From the NCBI GenBank assembly GCA_017509685.1, contig JAFWPA010000062.1, positions 1 through 49,180 on the forward strand: 49,180 nucleotides of DNA, given 5' to 3'. The stretch comes from Bacteroidales bacterium. GTDB lineage: Bacteria; Bacteroidota; Bacteroidia; Bacteroidales; UBA932. Shown here one piece after another: positions 25,415 to 33,301 of this stretch; position 1 is the first letter of the stretch; every line of letters starts with the position of its first letter. The notes under the pieces were generated by a model. It was not told the DNA's origin. It saw only the letters and a list, made by a program, of their open reading frames with translations, and ran no database searches. The position numbers were made by a program, and so were the translations under genes.

Positions 25415-26656
25415 TTATTTCTTCTGGACAAGCTGGCCGATGCCCCAGCAGAGGGCGGCTACGGCCATGCCGTTGATGGAGGCAAAGCCCCAGTGCACCA
25501 TGTTGGCCACCACGGCGCCTGCCACGACGCCTGCGACGGCGCTCCAGTCAACCACCTTTTCCTGCACATCTTTGCCTTTGTGGGTAAAGTAGTGGAGGAC
25601 GAGGATGATGCCCACGGGCGGCAGGGTGCAGTTGAGCACGTTGAGCCAGCCGCAGAAATTCCAGTACAGCCACACGGCGGCCACGGTTCCGATGATGCCG
25701 GAGAGGATGACCATGGTCTTCTTGGACAGGCCGAAGATGTTGGACAGGCCCAGACCTGCCGTGTACAGGGCGTTGTCGTTGGTGGTCCAGATGTTCAGGC
25801 CCAGTACCAGGACGGCCAGGTAAAAGAGGTTCAGGTTGAGCATCACCTCGAAGATGTCATTACCGCCCGCATAGATGCTGGACACAGCCCCGAACAGGAA
25901 CATGAGGCTGTTGCCGATGAAGAAGGCCACCACCGTGGTCCACAGTCCCACCTTGGCGCTCTTGGCAAAACGGGTGAAGTTGGGTGTGGCCGTACCGCCG
26001 GAGACGAAACTGCCCACCACCAGGCCGGCACCGGCAATGATGCCCAGGTCCTTGGTGCCCTTGGAGAACTGCTCTACCAGGCCGGCGTCACCGTGCTTCA
26101 CAGCCAGAACCATGGCTACGGTACCCAGAATGGCCACAGCCGGAACGGCGATGTAGCTTACGATGGTGAGGCTCTTGATGCCGAAGTAGGCGCTGGCGGT
26201 CATCAGCACACCGGCCACGAGCACCAGTACATAACCCTGCCAGGGCATGAAGTCGGGAGTGACCTCCAGATGCAGGATTTCCTTGGCCACGGGGATGGCG
26301 AACATGGCCAGTCCCACGCCGAACCAGCCCGTCTGCGTGAAGCTGATCATGGCGCTGGGGAGCCAGCTGCCCTTGGTGCCGAAACTGCGGCGGGCCAGCA
26401 TGTCCAGGGAAAGACCGCTCTCGGCGCCAATCCAGCCCAGGGCGCCCGTGTAGGCCGCCAGGATAAGGCCGCCCAGAATGAGGGCCCATACGAAGCCGTT
26501 CCAGTCCAGGCCTGCGGCCAGTTGCTGGCCCACCCACATGCTGGCGCTGAAGAAGGTGAAGCCCAGCATCACCATGAACATGCTCAAGGTGCTTTTACGG
26601 CCGCTCTTGTCTACCGGAGCGGTCGTGTAATCGAAGTCCGTTTTATTATTTTTCAT
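25415..26656 (-). CDS. codB: NCS1-family nucleobase permease (cytosine permease-like)
   Basis: 413 residues from the ATG at 26656; a frame starting at 26683 would overlap the upstream gene further. Twelve hydrophobic segments are visible. The sequence fits the cytosine permease branch of the NCS1 transporters (FTFFSASMWVGQQLAAGLDW, SFTQTGWFGVGLAMFA, GGTATPNFTRFA, NDNALYTAGLGLSN). It brings a nucleobase, most likely cytosine, across the inner membrane with a cation. Its start lies inside the end of the phosphoribosyltransferase-like gene (11-base overlap), so the two are translated together. No cytosine deaminase gene is adjacent, so the base transported is not certain. Confidence 0.88.
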   Translation of the reverse strand: MKNNKTDFDYTTAPVDKSGRKSTLSMFMVMLGFTFFSASMWVGQQLAAGLDWNGFVWALILGGLILAAYTGALGWIGAESGLSLDMLARRSFGTKGSWLPSAMISFTQTGWFGVGLAMFAIPVAKEILHLEVTPDFMPWQGYVLVLVAGVLMTASAYFGIKSLTIVSYIAVPAVAILGTVAMVLAVKHGDAGLVEQFSKGTKDLGIIAGAGLVVGSFVSGGTATPNFTRFAKSAKVGLWTTVVAFFIGNSLMFLFGAVSSIYAGGNDIFEVMLNLNLFYLAVLVLGLNIWTTNDNALYTAGLGLSNIFGLSKKTMVILSGIIGTVAAVWLYWNFCGWLNVLNCTLPPVGIILVLHYFTHKGKDVQEKVVDWSAVAGVVAGAVVANMVHWGFASINGMAVAALCWGIGQLVQKK

Positions 26657-27737
26657 ATTGCTGAAGGATGGAATTGATAGCATTGATACGCTGCATGGCG
26701 ATTGTTTCCAGCGACAGGGCGGGGGCGTTCTCCAAAAGGCACGTCTCGTCGGCCCACAGCTGCTCGAGGGTATCGTCCGTCAGGCCGCTAAAGTGCGTGA
26801 CGTCCAGCCACTCGGAAAAGCTCAAAGGCTTGTCGAAGCCCAGTTTTTCGGCCACCAGGGCTTTGGGGTCTATGAGCGAAGCCCGTCCCCAGACGCCCTC
26901 CCAGTACTCCAGGGCCTCGTGGAAGTGAACCGGAATCTCGTACCGGCGGGCGCCACCGTCATAGATGATGCACTTCTCCAGGATGGAGTAGGGATGGTCC
27001 AAGACATAGCGGCGGAATTCGGGAGACACGGCGCCGCCCTTCCAGCCGAAGTCGATGTCGGGCACGTTGATGCCCGTGGCGCCCTGATTCTCATACACCG
27101 TGAACACGCCTTCGTAGAAGAAGCATTCGAAGCCTTCGAACTCGGGGAAATACCTACGGATCTGCCGGGCCATTTCTTCCATGAGGTCGATGGCGCGCGT
27201 GCCGCCGATGGTGAAAAAGACAATCTTGCGGATGCTGCCTCCCTTTCGGCGGAAACGGTCCACCACCTGGTTCAGGCACAGGCGAAGGGTGTCTCCGGTG
27301 GCGATGATGTCGCCAATCACCAGCGTGCGGTCCCGGGTGATGCGCAGTTTCTCGTACTTGATTTCCAGGCCCGTGATGATATGGTCTTCGATGATGCGCT
27401 CGCAGGAGACGAAGTGTATGTCACTCACCCTGATGCCATTGCGGTGGCACGCCTCTTCTATGGGATAGTTCAGGCCCCCGCGCAGGATGGTGAGAATATC
27501 GACATCGCCGCCCTGGCCTTGTGGAAACAGATGGCGGAGGGCGGCGACGGTGGGAGGAAGCATCGACAAATAGGAATCAAAGCCGACGACTTCCGGAAAA
27601 GCCATCAGGCGACGGGTGCCGGCATGGCTCAGGATGAAATAGTGATTGGTGAACTGCCTGGACTGCAGTTCGTATATACTTGTCTCTTGTTGCAGGCCCA
27701 CAAACCGGAGGCTCGCAGATGGAAGACGGTTGGACAT
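26646..27737 (-). CDS. Phosphoribosyltransferase-domain protein coupled to the nucleobase permease
   Basis: 363 residues. Residues about 60-200 contain a type I phosphoribosyltransferase fold: an ILRGGLNYP loop (84-92) and a PRPP-binding motif LVIGDIIATGDT (139-150). The motif is unusual: the first acidic residue is Gly142, and the usual GGT end reads GDT. The C-terminal 160 residues (WKGGAVSPEFRRYV ... EWLDVTHFSGL) are not from a family I recognise. Together with the permease this suggests salvage of an imported base to a nucleotide. The substrate is unknown. The start ATG directly follows a hairpin and T-run in its own leader (see 27738-27765). A non-enzymatic regulatory role, as in PyrR-like proteins, is possible. 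Confidence 0.7.
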   Translation of the reverse strand: MSNRLPSASLRFVGLQQETSIYELQSRQFTNHYFILSHAGTRRLMAFPEVVGFDSYLSMLPPTVAALRHLFPQGQGGDVDILTILRGGLNYPIEEACHRNGIRVSDIHFVSCERIIEDHIITGLEIKYEKLRITRDRTLVIGDIIATGDTLRLCLNQVVDRFRRKGGSIRKIVFFTIGGTRAIDLMEEMARQIRRYFPEFEGFECFFYEGVFTVYENQGATGINVPDIDFGWKGGAVSPEFRRYVLDHPYSILEKCIIYDGGARRYEIPVHFHEALEYWEGVWGRASLIDPKALVAEKLGFDKPLSFSEWLDVTHFSGLTDDTLEQLWADETCLLENAPALSLETIAMQRINAINSILQQYEK

Positions 27738-27765
27738 AAAAAACCCGATTAAGAACTTAACCGGG
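27738..27765 (-). promoter_or_regulatory. Terminator-shaped leader hairpin abutting a start codon
   Basis: On the minus strand CCCGGTTAA, loop GTTC and TTAATCGGG form a 9-bp stem (one G-T pair), followed by six T and then at once the ATG at 27737. It lies just downstream of the -7 box at 27769-27776. It could act as an attenuator, a ribosome-access switch or a 5' stabilising hairpin for the base-salvage operon. Confidence 0.6.
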
Positions 27766-27768
27766 ATA

Positions 27769-27776
27769 CAAATGTA
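27769..27776 (-). promoter_or_regulatory. Promoter -7 box for the permease/phosphoribosyltransferase operon
   Basis: Reads TACATTTG on the minus strand, an exact TAnnTTTG match. The expected transcription start falls at or just before the leader hairpin. Confidence 0.6.
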
Positions 27777-27821
27777 CTACACTCCCGCCGATCTTCCAAA
27801 TATAATTGAGAAAAAACTTCG

Positions 27822-27829
27822 TATCTTTG
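27822..27829 (+). promoter_or_regulatory. Promoter -7 box for uvrA
   Basis: TATCTTTG, an exact -7 match, ends 6 bases before the uvrA ATG at 27836. The message would be leaderless or nearly so. The -33 region is A/T-rich without a clear TTTG. Confidence 0.55.
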
Positions 27830-27835
27830 CAGTCA

Positions 27836-30589
27836 ATGGCAGGCAAGGAATTCATACAGATACGCGGCGCGCGGGCTAATAACCTGCAAAACATTGACGT
27901 GGACATCCCCCGGGGCGAATTCGTGGTGGTGACCGGCCTCAGCGGCAGCGGCAAGAGCTCCCTGGCCTTCGACACTATCTATGCCGAGGGACAGCGCCGG
28001 TATATGGATACCCTTTCTACCTATGCCAAACACTTCATGGGCATCCTGGAGAAGCCGGAGGTGGAAGAGATTACGGGCCTGAGCCCCATCATCGCCATCG
28101 AGCAGAAGACCACCGGCAACAATCCCCGCTCCACGGTGGGCACCATTACGGAAATCTACGACTTCCTGCGCCTGCTGTACGCCAAGGGCTCCCGGGCGTT
28201 CTCCCCGGAGACGGGCAAGGAGATGGTGCGCTACACCGACGAACAGATTGTAGACCTCATCCTCACCCAGTACCAAGGCCGAAAGTGCTATCTGCTGGCG
28301 CCGCTGGTACGGGGCCGAAAAGGCCATTACCGGGAACTCTTCGACCAGCTGCGCAAGCGCGGTTATACAGAGGTGCGCATAGACGGCGATATCCTGGAAC
28401 TGCAGGAAGTGCAGGCCCTGGACCGCTACAAGCCCCATTTTATCGAACTGGTGGTGGACCGCCTGAAACCGGAGGCCGGCGAGGACCGGCGCATCCGGGA
28501 ATCCGTGGGCCGGGCCATCAATATCGGCAAAGGATCCGTGGCCGTCCTGGACCAGGAGAGCGGCAAATTAAGCCACTATTCCAAGCACCTGGTGGACCCG
28601 GAGAGCGGGCTTTCCCTTCAGGAACCGCAGCCGCATAGTTTCTCCTTCAACTCGCCGCAGGGCTATTGCCCGCACTGCAAGGGCCTGGGCACCATTGTGG
28701 ACGTAAACATAGACACCATCATCCCGGACCGCAGCAAGAGTGTGGCCGATGGTGCCATCGTGCCCCTGGGCCGCGTTAGGGAGAACCGTAAATTTGACAT
28801 CATCCGCGCCATCGCGCGCAAATACAATTTCAGCCTGTACGACCCCATCGACGCCCTGTCCGACGAAGCCGTGAGCCTGCTGGTATACGGCTCCGAGGAC
28901 CTTTTCCGCGTGGGAGAAGGCTCTCTCACGGAGATGGAAAGCTGGGACGGCGTCATTGAAAACATAGAGGATACCATCACTTGCCCGGTGTGCAACGGGA
29001 CCCGGCTGAATAAGGACGCGCTGTGCTTCCGCATAGACGGAAAGACCATCCCGGAAGTGGCCGCCATGGAAATGACGGAGTTGCGGCGCTGGCTGGATAC
29101 CATCCCGGAAGGCTTCAACGAAAGGGAGAAGAACGTGGCCCGGGACATCCTCAAGGAACTGCGGGAACGCGTCCAGTTTATGCTGGACGTGGGCCTGGAT
29201 TACTTGTCGCTGGACCGTCCTACGGGCTCACTGTCCGGCGGCGAGAGCCAGCGTATCCGCCTGGCCACCCAGATAGGCTCCAAGCTGGTGAACGTGCTGT
29301 ATATCCTGGACGAGCCTTCCATCGGCCTGCACCAGAAGGATAACCGCAAGCTCATCGCTTCCCTGAAGGCGCTTAGGGACGAGGGCAACTCCGTGATGGT
29401 GGTAGAGCACGACGCCGAGACCATGATGAGCGCCGATTGGCTGGTGGACGTGGGCCCCGGAGCAGGGGAGAACGGCGGCCGCATCTGCCTCAACGGTCCC
29501 CTGAAGGAACTGCTGAAAAGCGGTGAATCGCTCACGCTGGACTACTTGCGAGGAAAGCGTCGCATCGAGGTACCATCGGCCCGCAGGAAAGGCAACGGCC
29601 TTTTCCTCACGCTCAAGGGCGCTACGGGGAACAACCTCAAGAGCGTGGATGTGAGTTTTCCGCTGGGCTGCCTCATCGGCGTGGCGGGCCTTTCCGGCTC
29701 CGGCAAGAGCTCCCTGGTGAATGAGACCCTGATGCCCATTCTCAAGCAGAAGTTTTACCGCTCCAAGGAGCGCCCGCTGCCTTACACCTCCCTGGAGGGC
29801 ATCGAGAATATAGACAAGCTCATCGAGATAGACCAGAGCCCCATCGGCCGCACGCCACGGTCCAATCCCGCCACCTTTACCGCCGTCTTCAACGACATCC
29901 GCACCCTCTTCGAGGAAACGCCGGACGCCAAGGTCCGCGGTTTCAAGGCGGGCCGATTCTCCTTCAACGTCCCCGGCGGCCGATGCGAGGAGTGCAAGGG
30001 TGCCGGCATCAAGGTCATCGAGATGAACTTCCTGCCCTCCGTGCACGTCCCCTGCGAAGTGTGCGGCGGCAAACGGTACAAGGAAGACACTCTGGCCGTG
30101 AGGTACAAGGGCAAAAACATCAATGACGTGCTGGAAATGCCCATTAGCGAGGCCTACGAGTTCTTTAAGCCCGTGCCGCGCATCGCCGCCAAACTGAAGG
30201 CGCTGGTAGACGTGGGCCTGGGCTACATCCATCTGGGCCAGAGCGCGGTCACCTTGAGCGGCGGCGAAAGCCAGCGCATGAAACTGGCGGCCGAACTGTC
30301 CCGCCCTTCCACCGGCAAGACCTTATATATATTAGATGAGCCCACCACCGGCCTGCACTTCGAAGACATCAAGGTGCTCATGGGCGTTCTGCAACGCCTG
30401 GTGGATGCCGGCAACACCGTAATCATCATCGAGCACAATCTGGACGTGCTCAAGAGCGTGGACTACCTCTTTGACATGGGCCCCGCCGGCGGCCGTGCCG
30501 GTGGCCGCATCGTGGCCCAGGGCACGCCGGAGGAAATAGCAAAGGATCCGGCTTCTGTCACCGGACCCTTTTTGAAAGAGGTGTTGTAG
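27836..30589 (+). CDS. uvrA: UvrABC excinuclease subunit A
   Basis: 917 residues from the ATG at 27836; a frame from 27806 would begin upstream of the promoter box. It is the damage-recognising ATPase of nucleotide excision repair. Both ABC modules are complete: Walker A GLSGSGKSSLAFDT near 34-47 and GLSGSGKSSLVNET near 627-640, with signature LSGGESQRIRLA and LSGGESQRMKLA. Zinc-binding Cys pairs appear as CPHC and CPVC in the first half, and as CEEC and CEVC in the second. Monocistronic. Its stop is only three bases from the stop of the opposing kinase gene, with no room for a terminator. Confidence 0.98.
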   Translation: MAGKEFIQIRGARANNLQNIDVDIPRGEFVVVTGLSGSGKSSLAFDTIYAEGQRRYMDTLSTYAKHFMGILEKPEVEEITGLSPIIAIEQKTTGNNPRSTVGTITEIYDFLRLLYAKGSRAFSPETGKEMVRYTDEQIVDLILTQYQGRKCYLLAPLVRGRKGHYRELFDQLRKRGYTEVRIDGDILELQEVQALDRYKPHFIELVVDRLKPEAGEDRRIRESVGRAINIGKGSVAVLDQESGKLSHYSKHLVDPESGLSLQEPQPHSFSFNSPQGYCPHCKGLGTIVDVNIDTIIPDRSKSVADGAIVPLGRVRENRKFDIIRAIARKYNFSLYDPIDALSDEAVSLLVYGSEDLFRVGEGSLTEMESWDGVIENIEDTITCPVCNGTRLNKDALCFRIDGKTIPEVAAMEMTELRRWLDTIPEGFNEREKNVARDILKELRERVQFMLDVGLDYLSLDRPTGSLSGGESQRIRLATQIGSKLVNVLYILDEPSIGLHQKDNRKLIASLKALRDEGNSVMVVEHDAETMMSADWLVDVGPGAGENGGRICLNGPLKELLKSGESLTLDYLRGKRRIEVPSARRKGNGLFLTLKGATGNNLKSVDVSFPLGCLIGVAGLSGSGKSSLVNETLMPILKQKFYRSKERPLPYTSLEGIENIDKLIEIDQSPIGRTPRSNPATFTAVFNDIRTLFEETPDAKVRGFKAGRFSFNVPGGRCEECKGAGIKVIEMNFLPSVHVPCEVCGGKRYKEDTLAVRYKGKNINDVLEMPISEAYEFFKPVPRIAAKLKALVDVGLGYIHLGQSAVTLSGGESQRMKLAAELSRPSTGKTLYILDEPTTGLHFEDIKVLMGVLQRLVDAGNTVIIIEHNLDVLKSVDYLFDMGPAGGRAGGRIVAQGTPEEIAKDPASVTGPFLKEVL

Positions 30590-30592
30590 AGT

Positions 30593-31213
30593 TTATTCGG
30601 CGGGGAAGAGGCCGTAAAGCTCGGCGTCTATCTTGTCTGTGATGAACTGGAAGTCCTCCGGGCGGTTCTCGAACTTGATGTTGTCTACGTCGATAATCAG
30701 CAGGCGGGCTTTGTAGTCCTTGATCCAGTCTTCGTAGCGCTGGTTGAGGCCGGTGATGTAGTCGATGCGGATGGAACGCTCGTACTCACGGCCGCGCTTC
30801 TGGATCTGGGCAATGAGGTTGGGGATGCTGGAACGCAGGTAAATGAGCAGGTCCGGCGGGTTTACCAGGGACATCATGAGGTCAAAGAGATCGCTGTAGT
30901 TCTCGAAGTCCCGGGTGGACATCAGGCCCATCGCATGCAGGTTGGGCGCGAAGATGCGGGCGTCCTCGTAGATGGTGCGGTCCTGGATGATCACTTCCTT
31001 GTGCTTGGAGATTTCCACCACGTCCTGGAAACGCTTGTTCAGGAAGTAGATCTGGAGGTTGAAGGACCAGCGCTCCATGTCCTCGTAGAAATCTGCGAGG
31101 TAGGGATTGAAGTCTACGGACTCGAATTTGGGCGTCCAGCCGTAATGCGCTGCAAGCATCTTGGTGAGCGTGGTCTTTCCACTGCCAATGTTACCGGCGA
31201 TAGCGATATGCAT
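30593..31213 (-). CDS. Deoxynucleoside kinase, second of a tandem pair
   Basis: 206 residues of the dNK family (dAK/dGK/TK2-like). P-loop GNIGSGKTT at 7-15, the DRTIYEDARIF segment with the catalytic Asp-Arg pair, and an arginine-rich lid QKRGREYERSIR. It phosphorylates a deoxynucleoside, probably deoxyadenosine or deoxyguanosine, for DNA precursor salvage. It is a paralogue of the gene 12 bases upstream, with similar sequence throughout. Such pairs in other bacteria form heterodimers with different specificities (family knowledge). Which one prefers which base cannot be told from sequence alone. Confidence 0.9.
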   Translation of the reverse strand: MHIAIAGNIGSGKTTLTKMLAAHYGWTPKFESVDFNPYLADFYEDMERWSFNLQIYFLNKRFQDVVEISKHKEVIIQDRTIYEDARIFAPNLHAMGLMSTRDFENYSDLFDLMMSLVNPPDLLIYLRSSIPNLIAQIQKRGREYERSIRIDYITGLNQRYEDWIKDYKARLLIIDVDNIKFENRPEDFQFITDKIDAELYGLFPAE

Positions 31214-31225
31214 AGTATAATGTAT

Positions 31226-31837
31226 TTAAAATAATCCGTACAGTTCCGCGTCTATCCTGTCTGTAATCTGGGCAAAGTCTTCCGGGCGGTTCAGGAAGTC
31301 CAGGTTGTCGGCGTCTATCTCGATGAGCCGGCCTTTGTAGGAGGAGATCCATTCTTCGTAGCGCTGGTTGAGGCCGCTCAGGTATTCGATGGAGATGGAC
31401 TGTTCGTAGTCCCGGCCGCGCTTCTGAATCTGGGCCACCAGGTGTTCGATGCTGGAGCGGAGGTAAATCATGAGGTCCGGCTGCTTCACCACCTCCATCA
31501 TCACGTTGTAGGTGTCCATGTAGGTGTTATAGTCCCGTTCCGAGAGATTGCCCTGGGCGTAGTTGTTGGCCACGAAGATGTGCACGCCTTCGAAGAGGGT
31601 GCGGTCCTGGATGATGACGTCCTTGGACTTGGAAATCTCCAGGACGTCGTGCAGGCGCTGCTGCAGGAAGTACATTTCCAGGGCGAAGGACCAGCGTTTG
31701 ATGTCCTTGTAGTAATCGGCCAGATAGGGGTTGTAGGTCACCGACTCGAACTTGGGCGTCCAGCCATAATGGCGGGCCAGGAGCGTGGTGAGCGTGGTTT
31801 TTCCACTTCCGATATTTCCGGCGATTCCGATGTGCAT
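31226..31837 (-). CDS. Deoxynucleoside kinase, first of a tandem pair
   Basis: 203 residues, same family and architecture as its neighbour: P-loop GNIGSGKTT at 7-15, DRTLFEGVHIF, and lid QKRGRDYEQSIS. The two proteins share the segments HYGWTPKFESV and YLRSSI, and end similarly (RIDAELYGLF against KIDAELYGLF), pointing to a local duplication followed by divergence. It is the promoter-proximal copy. The gap to the next ATG is 12 bases. The predicted partner is the second kinase. Confidence 0.9.
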   Translation of the reverse strand: MHIGIAGNIGSGKTTLTTLLARHYGWTPKFESVTYNPYLADYYKDIKRWSFALEMYFLQQRLHDVLEISKSKDVIIQDRTLFEGVHIFVANNYAQGNLSERDYNTYMDTYNVMMEVVKQPDLMIYLRSSIEHLVAQIQKRGRDYEQSISIEYLSGLNQRYEEWISSYKGRLIEIDADNLDFLNRPEDFAQITDRIDAELYGLF

Positions 31838-31880
31838 ACAGGGACGGGGTCTTTATTCTACAAAGTTGGCAAAAGTTTCG

Positions 31881-31888
31881 TAAATTTG
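31881..31888 (+). promoter_or_regulatory. Promoter -7 box for the MBL-birA run
   Basis: TAAATTTG matches TAnnTTTG exactly, 22 bases before the ATG at 31911. The -33 box is not clear. Confidence 0.55.
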
Positions 31889-31910
31889 CAATTGCTTTAG
31901 AACAACACTT

Positions 31911-32582
31911 ATGCTCCATACACGCATTTTTCCTTTCAATCCGCTGGGTACCAATTGCGTCGTCCTTTGGGCCGATGGTTGCCGTCATTGCACGGTAGTT
32001 GACCCCGGCATGTCCTCCGACGACGGAGAGCGGCAGCTGCTGGACTTTTTCTCCCAGGTGGGGGTAACCCCGGACGCCATCCTGCTCACCCACGGCCACT
32101 TTGACCACGTGTGGGGCGTAGAGCGCATCCTGAAGATTTTCCCCGTTCCGGTGTACCTGCATCCCCTGGACAGAGGGATTCTGACCAACGGGGCTTCGGC
32201 CTTCCACGGTATGCCCTGCATGAACTTCCTGCGTCACGACTTCCCCACGGAGGATGTGGCCGATGGCGACACCGTCACCACCGGCGGCGTGCGCTGGAAG
32301 GTGCTGCACACCCCCGGACATACGCCCGGCGGCGTGTGCTACTGGTCGGAGGAGAACAACGTGCTGCTCAGCGGGGATACCCTCTTCGCCGGCAGTATCG
32401 GCCGCACGGACCTGGAGGGAGGGGACTATGACCAGCTGATGACCTCCATCAAGGAGAAACTCCTGAATCTGCCGGGCCAGACGGATGTGCTTCCCGGCCA
32501 CGGCCAGCCCACCTCCATCGCGCGCGAGGGAATGACCAATCCTTTCCTGGAACCGTTCAACGAACCCTTGGAAGAGTCATAA
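31911..32582 (+). CDS. Metallo-beta-lactamase-fold hydrolase (glyoxalase II-like)
   Basis: 223 residues. All metal-binding motifs are present: THGHFDH (60-66), HTPGHTPGG, SGDTLF with the bridging Asp, and PGHG near the C-terminus. This is the small YcbL-like branch related to glyoxalase II, thought to act on thioesters such as S-lactoylglutathione or similar compounds. The true substrate is unknown. It overlaps birA by one base (TAATG). It shares its intergenic region with the divergent deoxynucleoside kinases. Confidence 0.92.
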   Translation: MLHTRIFPFNPLGTNCVVLWADGCRHCTVVDPGMSSDDGERQLLDFFSQVGVTPDAILLTHGHFDHVWGVERILKIFPVPVYLHPLDRGILTNGASAFHGMPCMNFLRHDFPTEDVADGDTVTTGGVRWKVLHTPGHTPGGVCYWSEENNVLLSGDTLFAGSIGRTDLEGGDYDQLMTSIKEKLLNLPGQTDVLPGHGQPTSIAREGMTNPFLEPFNEPLEES

Positions 32583-33301
32583 TGAACGTCGTCTGGCTGG
32601 ATACTGTGGATTCTACGAATTCCGAGGCCTTGCGGCGGCTGGCTCAGTTGCCGTCTGGCACGGTGCTGGCGGCGCGCGAGCAAACGGCCGGACGGGGACA
32701 GCGGGGGAACACCTGGTTCTCGGAACCGGGGAAGAACCTCACGTTTTCCATGGTCCTGAAGGATCTTGCGATATCTGCCCCCGATGCCCCCAGGCTCAAT
32801 TATCTCACCTCCGTAGCGGTGGCTTCCTACCTGGAATCCAGGGGTGTAAAGGCCGATATCAAGTGGCCCAATGACATCTACGTGGGCGGCCGAAAGATTT
32901 GCGGCATGCTGCTGGAGAACACCCTGGGCCCCGACGGGCGGCTCCTGGCTTCGGTGATAGGGATAGGCATCAATATCCATCAGAAAGACTTTCCGCAACT
33001 GGCGAATGCCACTTCACTATGCCTTTGCACGGGAAAGGAATATGAGCTGACAGCGGAACTGAAGGCGTTTCTGGATACATTTGAGGGGCTCTTGCCGCAG
33101 CTGCTGTCCGAGGAACTCTCCGCCGCCTATTCGGCCCGGCTTTTCCGGAAGGACGTTCCGGCGCGGTATCACGACCTCCTCACCGATTGCGAGTACCAGG
33201 GCGTCATCGAAGGCGTAGAGCCCGACGGCCGCCTGCACATTCGCAGTCTGGACGGCAGAGACTGCTATTATCGATTTAAAGAGGTAAGCTATATATTATG
33301 A
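32582..33301 (+). CDS. birA: Biotin-[acetyl-CoA-carboxylase] ligase
   Basis: 239 residues, lacking the N-terminal DNA-binding domain found in E. coli BirA, so it is a ligase only (group I). It activates biotin with ATP and attaches it to a carrier-protein lysine. Visible: the biotinyl-AMP loop GRGQRGNTW (37-45), KWPNDIYV (94-101) with the catalytic Lys, and the GIGINIH strand. A small C-terminal beta domain follows. It is coupled to the MBL gene by TAATG and overlaps the acyltransferase gene by 4 bases. Confidence 0.95.
   Translation: MNVVWLDTVDSTNSEALRRLAQLPSGTVLAAREQTAGRGQRGNTWFSEPGKNLTFSMVLKDLAISAPDAPRLNYLTSVAVASYLESRGVKADIKWPNDIYVGGRKICGMLLENTLGPDGRLLASVIGIGINIHQKDFPQLANATSLCLCTGKEYELTAELKAFLDTFEGLLPQLLSEELSAAYSARLFRKDVPARYHDLLTDCEYQGVIEGVEPDGRLHIRSLDGRDCYYRFKEVSYIL

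Noticed and set aside
25493-26677. A 394-codon frame opposite the permease gene
   Set aside because: Antisense shadow rich in His and Gly; the permease on the minus strand has clear family motifs.
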